Below are positions 1 to 6,924 of a DNA stretch of 8,472 bases, piece by piece (the first letter of the stretch is position 1; every line of letters begins with the position of its first letter). Made by a program: the position numbers and the translations under genes. The stretch spans positions 1-8,472 of the forward strand of contig CACYBZ010000001.1 of NCBI GenBank assembly GCA_902772795.1, written 5' to 3'. The notes beneath the pieces were generated by a model. The model was not told the origin of the DNA. It saw only the letters and a list, made by a program, of their open reading frames with translations, and did not search any database. This DNA is from an uncultured Ruminococcus sp. GTDB taxonomy: Bacteria; Bacillota; Clostridia; Oscillospirales; Acutalibacteraceae.

Positions 1-101
1 AGGTTTGTTTGGTTACTTACTATTGTACACCTTTTGGAGAGTAATTCACTTTTTTATTTCTTTAAAACTTGGAAACTGGTGTAAGATAAAATCATACAAA
101 T

Positions 102-142
102 AAAAATCAATCCATGATTTCTGCAATTATGAATTGATTTTT
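102..142 (-). terminator. AT-rich terminator-like hairpin downstream of the DHHW gene
   Basis: Arms at 102-115 and 129-142 form a 14-bp stem containing one G-U wobble (read on the minus strand), around a 13-base loop. The stem starts with A5 and ends with T5, so it could end transcription in either direction. It lies about 108 bases past the stop of the DHHW gene, the only gene that would run into it. The stem is low in GC, so termination strength is uncertain. The rest of 1-249 shows no convincing gene. Confidence 0.55.
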
Positions 143-249
143 CATTTTCTATGTCATCTGAATTGATAACGACCCGATTGTTTTTGAAATTTTTTAGCAA
201 GTCTGTCTGACGTACTAAAACGGTAATGGTTTTGGTTTGTAAAAACGTA

Positions 250-1395
250 TCAGAACATATTACCGATATTTTCAAGCTGGAAAGAATTGATACTGCTCAT
301 AACATCATTTATAAACAGTACATGGTCAATATTGTTATCCTCGCAGTAGTAAGGAATGTTTCCTTCGTAGGTGCTGAAATCAATAACATGAATTTCATGA
401 TATTGTCCCACAAGCCAGGGAATGAAATTGTTGGCATAGGAATCTTTGACAATCAGCAGATTACTGTTCTTTTCGGAATGTTCACAGACAATTTTAGTTA
501 TGGGATTGTCGCCGTATAGAAAAAGGTCATAGGGATTTTTTTCTGTTTCAACATTTTTATTGTAGATACTGTCATAAGTTTTCCATTGTCCGTTGTTGGT
601 TTTTCGGATTTGGATAGTATAATCATTTACTATGTCGTAATAGCAGAGTGTATCAGCGTTGTTTTTCAGCATTTCAAGATTTGTCACCGTATACAGTGAC
701 CCGACAAAAGGATAAAATCTGGTATATTTCCGATTTTTGATATTCTGTATTTTGAGGTCAGCATACTGACAGAACTGTTCATAGGCATAGTAACTGCCGA
801 GCGTCGTCCAGCGGTGATCCGTGTTGAAAAAAAGATATTCTGTTTTATGTTTGTCCAGCGTATCAAAGAGGGAAACAGACTTTATCGTTTGATTATAGTG
901 CTGATAAATTTCTGCAATATAATTTTTCTGATTATTACTTTTGACGCTGTTTTCCAGACGTGCGGGCAATCCCAGAGCGATATGCGTAGGAATGACGATA
1001 CTGTACACATTTTTGACTGTTTGGGGCAGTCGTTGGGAACAGTGGTTGATTAAAGAAGCATAGGCAAGAGCATCTTTACTGTTGCCGTTAAAGCACTCGA
1101 ACGCCTGATTATTCCAGATGAAGATATGATTGACATAATAGCCGTCATCGCCGTTGTCAGGGATAACATTCTGTTTTTCGGAAACGGCAAAAAAAGTTGG
1201 TTGTGTAGCATCTGTATGTTGTTGTTTTTTTGCCCATTTTGCGGTACAGGACGATATCCAGATAATGACAAAGACAATCACAGACATACCTATTATGGTA
1301 ATGACAATATTACGGCGTTGTTGTTGACGTTGTTGCTGTTCTTTTTTTCTGCGTTGACGGTTTTTTCTGTGACGTTCTAAAGAACGGTCGTTCAT
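250..1395 (-). CDS. DHHW-family (SGNH/AlgX-like) membrane-anchored protein
   Basis: A 381-residue protein of the DHHW family, which resembles the SGNH-hydrolase-like proteins AlgJ and AlgX. Relatives often work with MBOAT acyltransferases in O-acylation of cell-surface polymers, though the exact substrate is generally unknown. Residues 4-28 are Arg, Lys and Gln rich and should be cytoplasmic; about 30-49 form one membrane segment, placing the rest outside the cell. Recognisable motifs are PTHIALGLPARL (136-147), TDHRWTTLGSYYAY (192-205) and KDSYANNFIPWL (317-328). Asp193, His194 and Ser319 are candidates for an SGNH-type active site. The core motif is DHRW rather than DHHW. An AGGGAG ribosome site lies 7 bases before the ATG and supports this start. 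No MBOAT partner gene is in the window. The family call is firm; enzymatic activity is inference. Confidence 0.85.
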   Translation of the reverse strand: MNDRSLERHRKNRQRRKKEQQQRQQQRRNIVITIIGMSVIVFVIIWISSCTAKWAKKQQHTDATQPTFFAVSEKQNVIPDNGDDGYYVNHIFIWNNQAFECFNGNSKDALAYASLINHCSQRLPQTVKNVYSIVIPTHIALGLPARLENSVKSNNQKNYIAEIYQHYNQTIKSVSLFDTLDKHKTEYLFFNTDHRWTTLGSYYAYEQFCQYADLKIQNIKNRKYTRFYPFVGSLYTVTNLEMLKNNADTLCYYDIVNDYTIQIRKTNNGQWKTYDSIYNKNVETEKNPYDLFLYGDNPITKIVCEHSEKNSNLLIVKDSYANNFIPWLVGQYHEIHVIDFSTYEGNIPYYCEDNNIDHVLFINDVMSSINSFQLENIGNMF

Positions 1396-1410
1396 GATAT
1401 CACTCCCTGT

Positions 1411-1523
1411 TCAAGGGGTGCCCCCCTGAAAATCCTGCCAAGGGGCTTTGCCCCTTGACCCCATGAACTTTTTGAAAAAAGTTCAATCAAAAACTTTAAT
1501 GAAAATCGGCGACAGCCGATTTT
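1411..1523 (+). repeat. Structured intergenic repeat, copy 1 (four hairpins)
   Basis: Read on the plus strand, four hairpins follow one another. C: 1411-1429, an 8-position stem with one A-C mismatch. D: 1439-1457, arms CAAGGGGC/GCCCCTTG with loop TTT. E: 1464-1485, arms TGAACTTTTT/AAAAAGTTCA with loop GA. F: 1502-1523, arms AAAATCGGC/GCCGATTTT with loop GACA. Linkers hold TCCTG (C to D), ACCCCA (D to E) and AAACTTTAA (E to F). The same order and linkers recur at 8363-8472. The element fills nearly the whole uvrA-DHHW spacer, touching the uvrA stop codon at one end and the DHHW ribosome site at the other. No reading frame is apparent. It may be a non-autonomous repeat, a transcribed leader or a terminator array. 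Confidence 0.85.
1502..1523 (-). terminator. Hairpin immediately after the uvrA stop codon
   Basis: A perfect 9-bp stem (1502-1510 with 1515-1523, loop of 4) begins at the base next to the uvrA TAA stop at 1526-1524. Its 3' arm on the minus strand ends in TTTT followed by CATT, so the U-tract lies partly inside the stem. On the plus strand six T residues (1520-1525) follow the GC-rich part, a better terminator layout. It is also hairpin F of repeat copy 1. A role in ending uvrA transcription is likely but inferred. Confidence 0.45.
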
Positions 1524-4343
1524 TTACAGTAATGGTTTAAGATATTTCCCTGTATAACTGTCGGAGGTTTCAGCGACTTCTTCGGGAGTGCCTGTTGCCA
1601 CAACTGTTCCGCCTTTGTTACCGCCTTCAGGCCCTATGTCGATGATGTGGTCAGCTGTTTTTATCAGTTCCAGATTGTGTTCAATGACAATCACGGTATT
1701 GCCATTATCGACAAGTTGCTGAAGAACATCAATCAGTTTATGGACATCGGCTATATGCAGACCTGTTGTAGGTTCGTCAAGAAAATATACAGTTTTGCCC
1801 GTAGAACGCTTTGCCAGTTCCGTAGCGAGTTTTACCCTTTGGGCTTCACCTCCTGAAAGCGTTGTGGCACTTTGTCCGAGTTTGATATATCCCAGTCCGA
1901 CATCAAGCAGAGTCTTGAGTTTGCGGTAGATTTTAGGAATATGTTCAAAAAATTGTGAAGCTTCTTCCACGGTCATTTCAAGAACGTCATAAATGGATTT
2001 GCCCTTATATTTTACCTGCAGAGTTTCACGGTTATAGCGTCTGCCCTTACAGACTTCGCAGGGAACATAGATATCGGGGAGAAAGTGCATTTCAATCTTG
2101 ATAATGCCGTCCCCCTGACAGCTTTCACAACGACCGCCTTTGGTATTGAAAGAGAAACGTCCTGAATGATAACCTCTCATTTTGGCATCGTTGGTTGAGG
2201 CGAAAAGTTCACGGATATCGGTGAAAACGCCCGTATAGGTGGCAGGATTGGAACGTGGTGTTCTGCCGATGGGCGACTGGTCAATGTTGATAACTTTGTC
2301 AAAATTTTCGATACCCGTAATTTCCCTGAATTTTCCCGCCTGACATTTGGCGTGGTTGAGTTGAGAGGCAAGGTGTTTATAAAGGATTTCATTGACAAGA
2401 GAGGATTTTCCTGACCCTGAAACCCCTGTTACACAGATAAACTCCCCGACGGGAAAACGGACGGTAATGTTTTTCAGATTGTTTTGTTGTGCTCCTTTGA
2501 CAGTGAGGAAATTTCCGTTACCTTTTCGTCTGCTTTCAGGAACGGGAATTTTTCGTTCGCCTTTGAGATATTGTCCCGTAACGGAATTTTCGCAGGACAT
2601 AATTCTGTTTACGTCACCGCAACAGATAATTTCACCGCCGTGCACACCTGCTCCGGGCCCGACATCGACAATATAATCAGCATTTTTCATGGTGTCTTCG
2701 TCGTGTTCAACAACAATGACTGTATTGCCCAAATCACGCAGTTTTTTCAAAGTAGCAATTAATTTATCATTGTCACGCTGATGAAGTCCGATACTTGGTT
2801 CATCGAGAATATACAGTACCCCCATCAGAAAAGAACCGATTTGCGTAGCCAGTCGGATACGCTGACTTTCTCCGCCACTGAGTGTTCCTGAAGAACGGGA
2901 AAGGGTAAGATAATCCAGTCCGACGCTTTTTAAAAAGCCAAGACGATTGTCAATTTCTTTCAGGACAGGTTCGGCAATACGTCGCTGTTGTTCGGAAAAT
3001 TCCACATGATTCAGAAATTCACTTATCCGTTCAACAGACATATCACACAAATCAGAAATATTCATACCTCCTACGGTTACCGCTAGACTGACATCAGAAA
3101 GTCTTTTGCCGTGACAATGTTTACAGGTGACTTCGCTCATATAATTCTGAATTTCTTCTTTGACCCACTTACTCTGGGTATTGGCAAAACGGCGTTCAAG
3201 ATTGTTGATGATACCTTCAAATTCTTTATAGTAGACACCGCCACCATAATCGGTAGTACGTTCCAGACGGATTTTTTCCCCGTTTGTGCCGTACAGAAGG
3301 ATATTGATGATATCCTGCGGTAAATCTCTGATAGGTGTATCCAGACTGAAATGATAGTGATCTGCCAGTGCTTCAAAATACATGCTGGCAATGGAATTCC
3401 CCTCCATTGCCCAGCCACTTCCTTTGATACCGCCTTGTCTGACAGATTTTTCAGGGTAGGCAAGAATAATATCAGGGTCAATACGCATAAATACCCCAAG
3501 TCCCGTACAGTGCGGACAAGCTCCCATAGGATTGTTGAAAGAAAACATACGTGGAGAAAGTTCTTCAATACTGATATTATGTTCGGGACAAGAGTAATTC
3601 TGTGAAAACAGTAAATCCTCACCGCCGACAATACTGACAATAACAAGTCCCCCTGCCAGTCGGGAAGCGGTTTCCAGAGAGTCTGTCAGTCGGGAACGGA
3701 TTTTTTCGCCCACGACAAGACGGTCTACCACAATTTCCAGTGTATGTTTCTTGTTTTTTTCCAGATGAATATCTTCGGACAAATCATGAATTTCACCGTC
3801 AATGCGAATTCTGACATAGCCGTTTTTGCGTGCCTTTTCCAGTTCTTTGGCGTGTTCGCCCTTCTTTTCCCGTACAATGGGCGAGAGAATCTGGATTTTT
3901 GTTTTTTCTTCCAGTAACATTACGCTGTCAACAATCTGGTCAATGCTTTGCTGACTGATTTCCCTGCCACAGACAGGACAATGTGGTATGCCTGTTCTGG
4001 CATAAAGCAGACGCAGATAGTCGTAAATTTCCGTGACTGTACCTACAGTGGAACGGGGATTCTTGGACGTTGTCTTCTGGTCTATAGCAATGGCAGGGGA
4101 AAGACCGTCAATACTTTCCACATCGGGCTTTTCCATTTGTCCCAGAAACATTCTGGCATAGGACGACAGCGATTCTACATAACGTCTTTGTCCTTCGGCA
4201 TAGATAGTATCAAAGGCAAGGGAAGATTTTCCCGAACCTGAAAGCCCTGTGATAACCACCAGTTTATCTCTTGGAATTTCAACATTGACGTTTTTCAGAT
4301 TGTGAACTTTTGCACCTTTGATAACAATTTTCTTTTCTGACAT
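1524..4343 (-). CDS. uvrA: Excinuclease ABC subunit A (UvrA)
   Basis: UvrA is the dimeric ABC-type ATPase that, with UvrB, finds bulky DNA lesions and loads UvrB for incision by UvrC in the cytoplasm. The protein has 939 residues, full length for the family. Two ATP-binding modules are complete: Walker [10 protein letters not shown] (33-41) and GVSGSGKSS (640-648); signatures LSGGESQ (488-494) and LSGGEAQ (829-835); Walker B LDEP (513-516 and 855-858). Zinc-binding pairs are CPVC (122-125) with CKHC (407-410), CPEH (252-255) with CPHC (276-279), and CESC (739-742) with CEVC (762-765). The second module has His255 in a usual Cys position, which can still bind zinc. AAAGGAG lies 7 bases before the ATG. 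The leader contains neither GAAC nor GTTC, so no Firmicutes LexA box is present close to the gene. Neither uvrB nor uvrC is in the window. Confidence 0.98.
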   Translation of the reverse strand: MSEKKIVIKGAKVHNLKNVNVEIPRDKLVVITGLSGSGKSSLAFDTIYAEGQRRYVESLSSYARMFLGQMEKPDVESIDGLSPAIAIDQKTTSKNPRSTVGTVTEIYDYLRLLYARTGIPHCPVCGREISQQSIDQIVDSVMLLEEKTKIQILSPIVREKKGEHAKELEKARKNGYVRIRIDGEIHDLSEDIHLEKNKKHTLEIVVDRLVVGEKIRSRLTDSLETASRLAGGLVIVSIVGGEDLLFSQNYSCPEHNISIEELSPRMFSFNNPMGACPHCTGLGVFMRIDPDIILAYPEKSVRQGGIKGSGWAMEGNSIASMYFEALADHYHFSLDTPIRDLPQDIINILLYGTNGEKIRLERTTDYGGGVYYKEFEGIINNLERRFANTQSKWVKEEIQNYMSEVTCKHCHGKRLSDVSLAVTVGGMNISDLCDMSVERISEFLNHVEFSEQQRRIAEPVLKEIDNRLGFLKSVGLDYLTLSRSSGTLSGGESQRIRLATQIGSFLMGVLYILDEPSIGLHQRDNDKLIATLKKLRDLGNTVIVVEHDEDTMKNADYIVDVGPGAGVHGGEIICCGDVNRIMSCENSVTGQYLKGERKIPVPESRRKGNGNFLTVKGAQQNNLKNITVRFPVGEFICVTGVSGSGKSSLVNEILYKHLASQLNHAKCQAGKFREITGIENFDKVINIDQSPIGRTPRSNPATYTGVFTDIRELFASTNDAKMRGYHSGRFSFNTKGGRCESCQGDGIIKIEMHFLPDIYVPCEVCKGRRYNRETLQVKYKGKSIYDVLEMTVEEASQFFEHIPKIYRKLKTLLDVGLGYIKLGQSATTLSGGEAQRVKLATELAKRSTGKTVYFLDEPTTGLHIADVHKLIDVLQQLVDNGNTVIVIEHNLELIKTADHIIDIGPEGGNKGGTVVATGTPEEVAETSDSYTGKYLKPLL

Positions 4344-4418
4344 TCAAAAACTCCTTTTCATGGGTAGAGGATAAATTCCGTATCTGTTTTGAAATGGGGA
4401 GTACGGGATACAGTGGAC

Positions 4419-4463
4419 GGGCAATTCTTTCCGACAGAAGTGCTGTCGGGGAAAGAATTGCCC
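4419..4463 (-). other. Long bulged hairpin between the Ig-repeat gene and uvrA
   Basis: Arms 4419-4437 and 4443-4463 form 19 base pairs with a 5-base loop (AAGTG) and a two-G bulge in the right arm. It sits 43 bases after the Ig-repeat stop and 76 bases before the uvrA start. No U-tract follows on either strand, so it is not a typical intrinsic terminator. It could stabilise the 3' end of the Ig-repeat mRNA, act in the uvrA leader, or be a small palindromic repeat. The hexamer CAGTGG occurs on both sides (4411-4416 and 4463-4468). Confidence 0.7.
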
Positions 4464-4505
4464 AGTGGCTGTGGAGGTTATTCTACTGTAAGGATAGCTG
4501 AAATA

Positions 4506-6695
4506 CTACTGACGCTGTAACGTCATGGCAGAGGTGTTCAGAGAATAGAACGTAGATTTTCCCTGATTCTGTGTATACCACAATACCGTGTCGTCCAGTG
4601 CAACAGGCTGACAGTCAGAAAGACAGCCTGCGGTATGGCATAATGCAGAAGTCATCTGACCGTTTTCGTCAAGCAGAGCGTAGTAGATTTCTCCTGTGAA
4701 AGAATTTGTGGAAATTTTTTGGGTACTCCACAAAATGAGAAACTTTTCGGGAGAAAGCTTGACCAATTGCGGTGTGGAAGCGGTGATATCGCTGTCAGTA
4801 GTGTAGTTGGTAAGGTTGTGATTTGTCACGCTGAATGTATTTTTATCAACGGAGGAAACAAAAATATTCCGCACTTTATTGTCTTTGGTGAATTGATTGA
4901 AATCTATTACCGAACCCACAGTAAGATAAGCAGAACGGGAATATTCAAATCCGCCTATCGTTGTTCCTGTGAAGTTGGCACCGATATCTCCGGGAATTTC
5001 TATGAGATTGATTCGCCTTGTCGGATTTTTAAAGATATCAGGAATAAATGTTCCGTTTTCGATACTGTTGTTGTAGATGTTGAGGAGAACAGAACGGGGA
5101 TAAGCGTCACAGTGGTCTACGGTAAGTATTCTGTGATTTTCTATTTGCACGAACTGATTGAAAGAATGGGCGGAATAACCGTATCCGGCATATACGACCC
5201 CATAGAAAGAGTCGGTGATTCTGGACTGGGATTTACTGTACTGGAAGCACATATTTGCCTGATGGTTTTTTCCGTCTTTCGGATTTTTATACATCTGATG
5301 ACAGGTTTTGATAATCAGATAATCACCGTCTTCTGCAATTCTCAGGCTACCCGCACAGAAAGGAATGATAGTGTCGGCACCGTATACTGATGCGGAAGAT
5401 ATTCTTTTCCAGTCTGTATCATATCTGGTGACCCGCATAATTTCAACATCATCAGATTCATCAAGGTTTTTCTGTCCGCTGACAATGTAATAACCGTCTG
5501 TTCCCGCATAGAATCCGCCAAAAATCGGGAGTTCCTGACCGATAATTACTCGTTTTTGCAGTTGGAACGCTGTCGAATAGTATTCAGCATGATATTGTGT
5601 GTCGTCGGCTGACGGAACAAATTTCAGATATCCTCCGTCTGTCTGGCTAAGGTATGACCTTACTGTTTTGGAATAATTGAATTGATAATTATTGTACCAG
5701 ATATAGTTCTGCTGGTTTTCGTTTGTTGTATCCTGAGCCTTGATGATATCAAACGGACAGACATATTCGCCATAGAAATTGCCTTTGCCGATAATTTTGG
5801 CAGTAGCTTTGCCCGAATCAATATTATTGCTGTAAGTGACAGTATAGTCCGTATCCTTTTGCAGAACAGTTTCACCGTTTTTGATGGTGATTGATGGTGT
5901 GACAGTATTTCCGGTATAGAAACAGGTAATGACAGGATTCTGTACTTTGCCGTTGTTGAGATAGCACTGATTATTGATACTGATTTCTGTACATTTGCTG
6001 ATGGGCTGGGGGGTGATACGGAACTGACATTTATAACTGCCTTTAAGATTCTTTTTCCCTTTGATGATGGCAGTGGCTGTACCAGCATTGACATTATTGC
6101 TGTAGGTAACCGTATAGTCGATACCTTTTCGGAATGTTTTTGTTCCTTGGGTAACGGTCACCGAAGGCATTTTCGGATTTCCGTCATAGGGATAGGTTAT
6201 ATTCGGCTTGACAGACGTTCCTCCTGACAGGAAAACAGCAGAATCCAGAGTGATTTCTGAACAGCGGGAAACAGGTCTTTGCACAATGGAAAAACGACAT
6301 TTATACAGTCCTGTATAAGAGCCTTTGCCTCGGATAATGGCGGTGGCAGTACCTACATTATTATTACTGTAATACGTTACGGTATAGTCGGTATCTTTTT
6401 TCAGCGTTCTGCTACCGTTTTTTACGGTAACTGATGGTGTGAGTGCTTTGGCAAGATACGTATAAGATACAGTCGGAGAAATTTCCTTGCCGTCACGTAT
6501 ATAGTAGTTGTTTCCCAGACGGATTTCTGTACACGTTGATATTTCCTTACTGCTTTGTGTAGTGACGTTTGTTGTTACTGCCGTTTCGGGAAGGTTGGTT
6601 TCATAGGCCTGTGCTGTGACTGTGCCTGATATCAACATACTTTGCACGATGACGGCAACAATCAACGGAAAGAATGTTTTTTTAAACAGTTTCAT
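4506..6695 (-). CDS. Secreted protein with three Ig-like repeats and a beta-propeller-like C-terminal region
   Basis: A 729-residue exported protein of unknown function. Residues 1-30 are a Sec signal peptide (Lys-rich start, hydrophobic core, cleavage after AQA at 28-30). Residues 55-319 hold three Ig-like repeats of 90 residues, each with the TPSVTV...KDTDYTVTYSNN...GTATAIIKGKG pattern seen in bacterial surface Ig-like modules. Each has Cys at the same two places (55/133, 145/223, 235/313). Residues about 330-729 contain recurring short beta-rich segments such as DGYYIVSG and EDGDYLIIK, plus a notable HSFNQF (510-515) and DAYPRSV (530-536), suggesting a propeller-like fold; I do not recognise a named family. 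No LPXTG, dockerin, SLH or C-terminal membrane segment is seen, so it is probably released or held non-covalently. Binding to a carbohydrate or surface polymer is possible but unproven. GGGAG lies 10 bases before the ATG, and a strong promoter is upstream. Confidence 0.85.
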   Translation of the reverse strand: MKLFKKTFFPLIVAVIVQSMLISGTVTAQAYETNLPETAVTTNVTTQSSKEISTCTEIRLGNNYYIRDGKEISPTVSYTYLAKALTPSVTVKNGSRTLKKDTDYTVTYYSNNNVGTATAIIRGKGSYTGLYKCRFSIVQRPVSRCSEITLDSAVFLSGGTSVKPNITYPYDGNPKMPSVTVTQGTKTFRKGIDYTVTYSNNVNAGTATAIIKGKKNLKGSYKCQFRITPQPISKCTEISINNQCYLNNGKVQNPVITCFYTGNTVTPSITIKNGETVLQKDTDYTVTYSNNIDSGKATAKIIGKGNFYGEYVCPFDIIKAQDTTNENQQNYIWYNNYQFNYSKTVRSYLSQTDGGYLKFVPSADDTQYHAEYYSTAFQLQKRVIIGQELPIFGGFYAGTDGYYIVSGQKNLDESDDVEIMRVTRYDTDWKRISSASVYGADTIIPFCAGSLRIAEDGDYLIIKTCHQMYKNPKDGKNHQANMCFQYSKSQSRITDSFYGVVYAGYGYSAHSFNQFVQIENHRILTVDHCDAYPRSVLLNIYNNSIENGTFIPDIFKNPTRRINLIEIPGDIGANFTGTTIGGFEYSRSAYLTVGSVIDFNQFTKDNKVRNIFVSSVDKNTFSVTNHNLTNYTTDSDITASTPQLVKLSPEKFLILWSTQKISTNSFTGEIYYALLDENGQMTSALCHTAGCLSDCQPVALDDTVLWYTQNQGKSTFYSLNTSAMTLQRQ
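5739..6533 (-). repeat. Three tandem Ig-like coding repeats, 270-bp period
   Basis: The units are 6533-6264 (residues 55-144), 6263-5994 (145-234) and 5993-5739 (235-319). Each opens at a Cys-x-Glu-Ile motif, and the period is exactly 90 codons. Protein similarity is clear while the DNA has diverged, so these are old duplications rather than a recent expansion or slippage tract. Unit 3 carries two extra cysteines (244 and 258). Confidence 0.85.
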
Positions 6696-6750
6696 GTGTT
6701 TTTCACTCCCTTTTGTTGTTATTCGGTCAATGACGGTGATGTATAGAATA

Positions 6751-6776
6751 TCGGCATGACAGATACGGTATGCCGA
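6751..6776 (-). promoter_or_regulatory. Hairpin in the 5' leader of the Ig-repeat gene
   Basis: Arms TCGGCAT (6751-6757) and ATGCCGA (6770-6776) pair perfectly around a 12-base loop. It lies inside the roughly 110-base leader expected from the promoter at 6814-6842, well upstream of the ribosome site. It matches no riboswitch class I recognise and there is no U-tract, so it is not an attenuator of the usual form. It may stabilise the mRNA. Confidence 0.45.
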
Positions 6777-6813
6777 CAGAAATTCGGAAACAAATCACAA
6801 CCGATTATCTGTT

Positions 6814-6842
6814 ATCATAGCATTAGTCAGTGACTTTGTCAA
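6814..6842 (-). promoter_or_regulatory. Sigma-A-type promoter of the Ig-repeat gene
   Basis: On the minus strand a perfect TTGACA -35 (6842-6837) is followed by a 17-base spacer and a TATGAT -10 (6819-6814), with a TG one base upstream of the -10 (extended -10). This is the best promoter in the window. The expected start is near 6807, giving a leader of about 110 bases before the ATG at 6695. Confidence 0.85.
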
Positions 6843-6884
6843 TATGAGTTATGTAAAATACAACATAAATAACATAAATATGAG
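6841..6884 (-). promoter_or_regulatory. AT-rich repeat cluster upstream of the Ig-repeat promoter (possible operator or UP element)
   Basis: Just upstream of the -35 lie an inverted repeat TTATGT/ACATAA (6849-6854 and 6863-6868), a perfect tandem 9-mer AACATAAAT (6862-6870 and 6871-6879), and a direct repeat AATATGAG at both ends (6841-6848 and 6877-6884). The arrangement suits binding by a regulator, or simply an AT-rich UP element for RNA polymerase. No regulator gene is in the window. Read as seen; function is inference. Confidence 0.4.
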
Positions 6885-6885
6885 C

Positions 6886-6910
6886 AAAAAACTATTGAAT
6901 AATTACATAG
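6886..6910 (-). terminator. Weak terminator candidate after the MATE gene
   Basis: On the minus strand, 15 bases past the MATE stop, CTATG and CATAG-like arms (6910-6892) form a short AU-rich stem of 4 to 5 pairs, followed at once by six T residues (6891-6886). The stem is weak and the call depends mainly on the T-run and position. Confidence 0.25.
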
Positions 6911-6924
6911 ACAACCGTATTTTA

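Noticed and set aside
54..275. A 73-residue minus-strand frame just past and overlapping the end of the DHHW gene
   Set aside because: It starts at TTG with no ribosome site, runs through the terminator-like hairpin, and shows no recognisable features. A lost C-terminal extension of the DHHW protein by frameshift was considered, but the protein is already of ordinary length.
1318..1364. Low-complexity CAA/CGT-rich tract near the start of the DHHW gene
   Set aside because: It encodes the Gln/Arg-rich cytoplasmic tail and is explained by the protein; no perfect microsatellite is present.
1372..1386. GTTCTAAAGAAC palindrome resembling an SOS box
   Set aside because: The half-sites are in the opposite order (GTTC..GAAC rather than GAAC..GTTC), and it is inside the DHHW coding region, not upstream of uvrA.
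3137..3646. A 169-residue open frame on the minus strand inside uvrA
   Set aside because: It is another frame of uvrA, which is certain from its motifs throughout this region.
4719..5390. A 223-residue open frame on the plus strand, antisense to the Ig-repeat gene
   Set aside because: It lies wholly within a well-supported gene, has no convincing ribosome site, and its sequence has no recognisable domain; it is an antisense shadow.
6759..6768. ACAGATACGG shared between the Ig-repeat leader and (on the other strand) the uvrA leader at 4378-4387
   Set aside because: A single 10-base match on opposite strands with no shared structure around it; chance is adequate.
6696..6813. Possible riboswitch in the roughly 110-base leader of the Ig-repeat gene
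   Set aside because: Only one simple hairpin is clear; no consensus core of a known riboswitch class and no expression platform were found.
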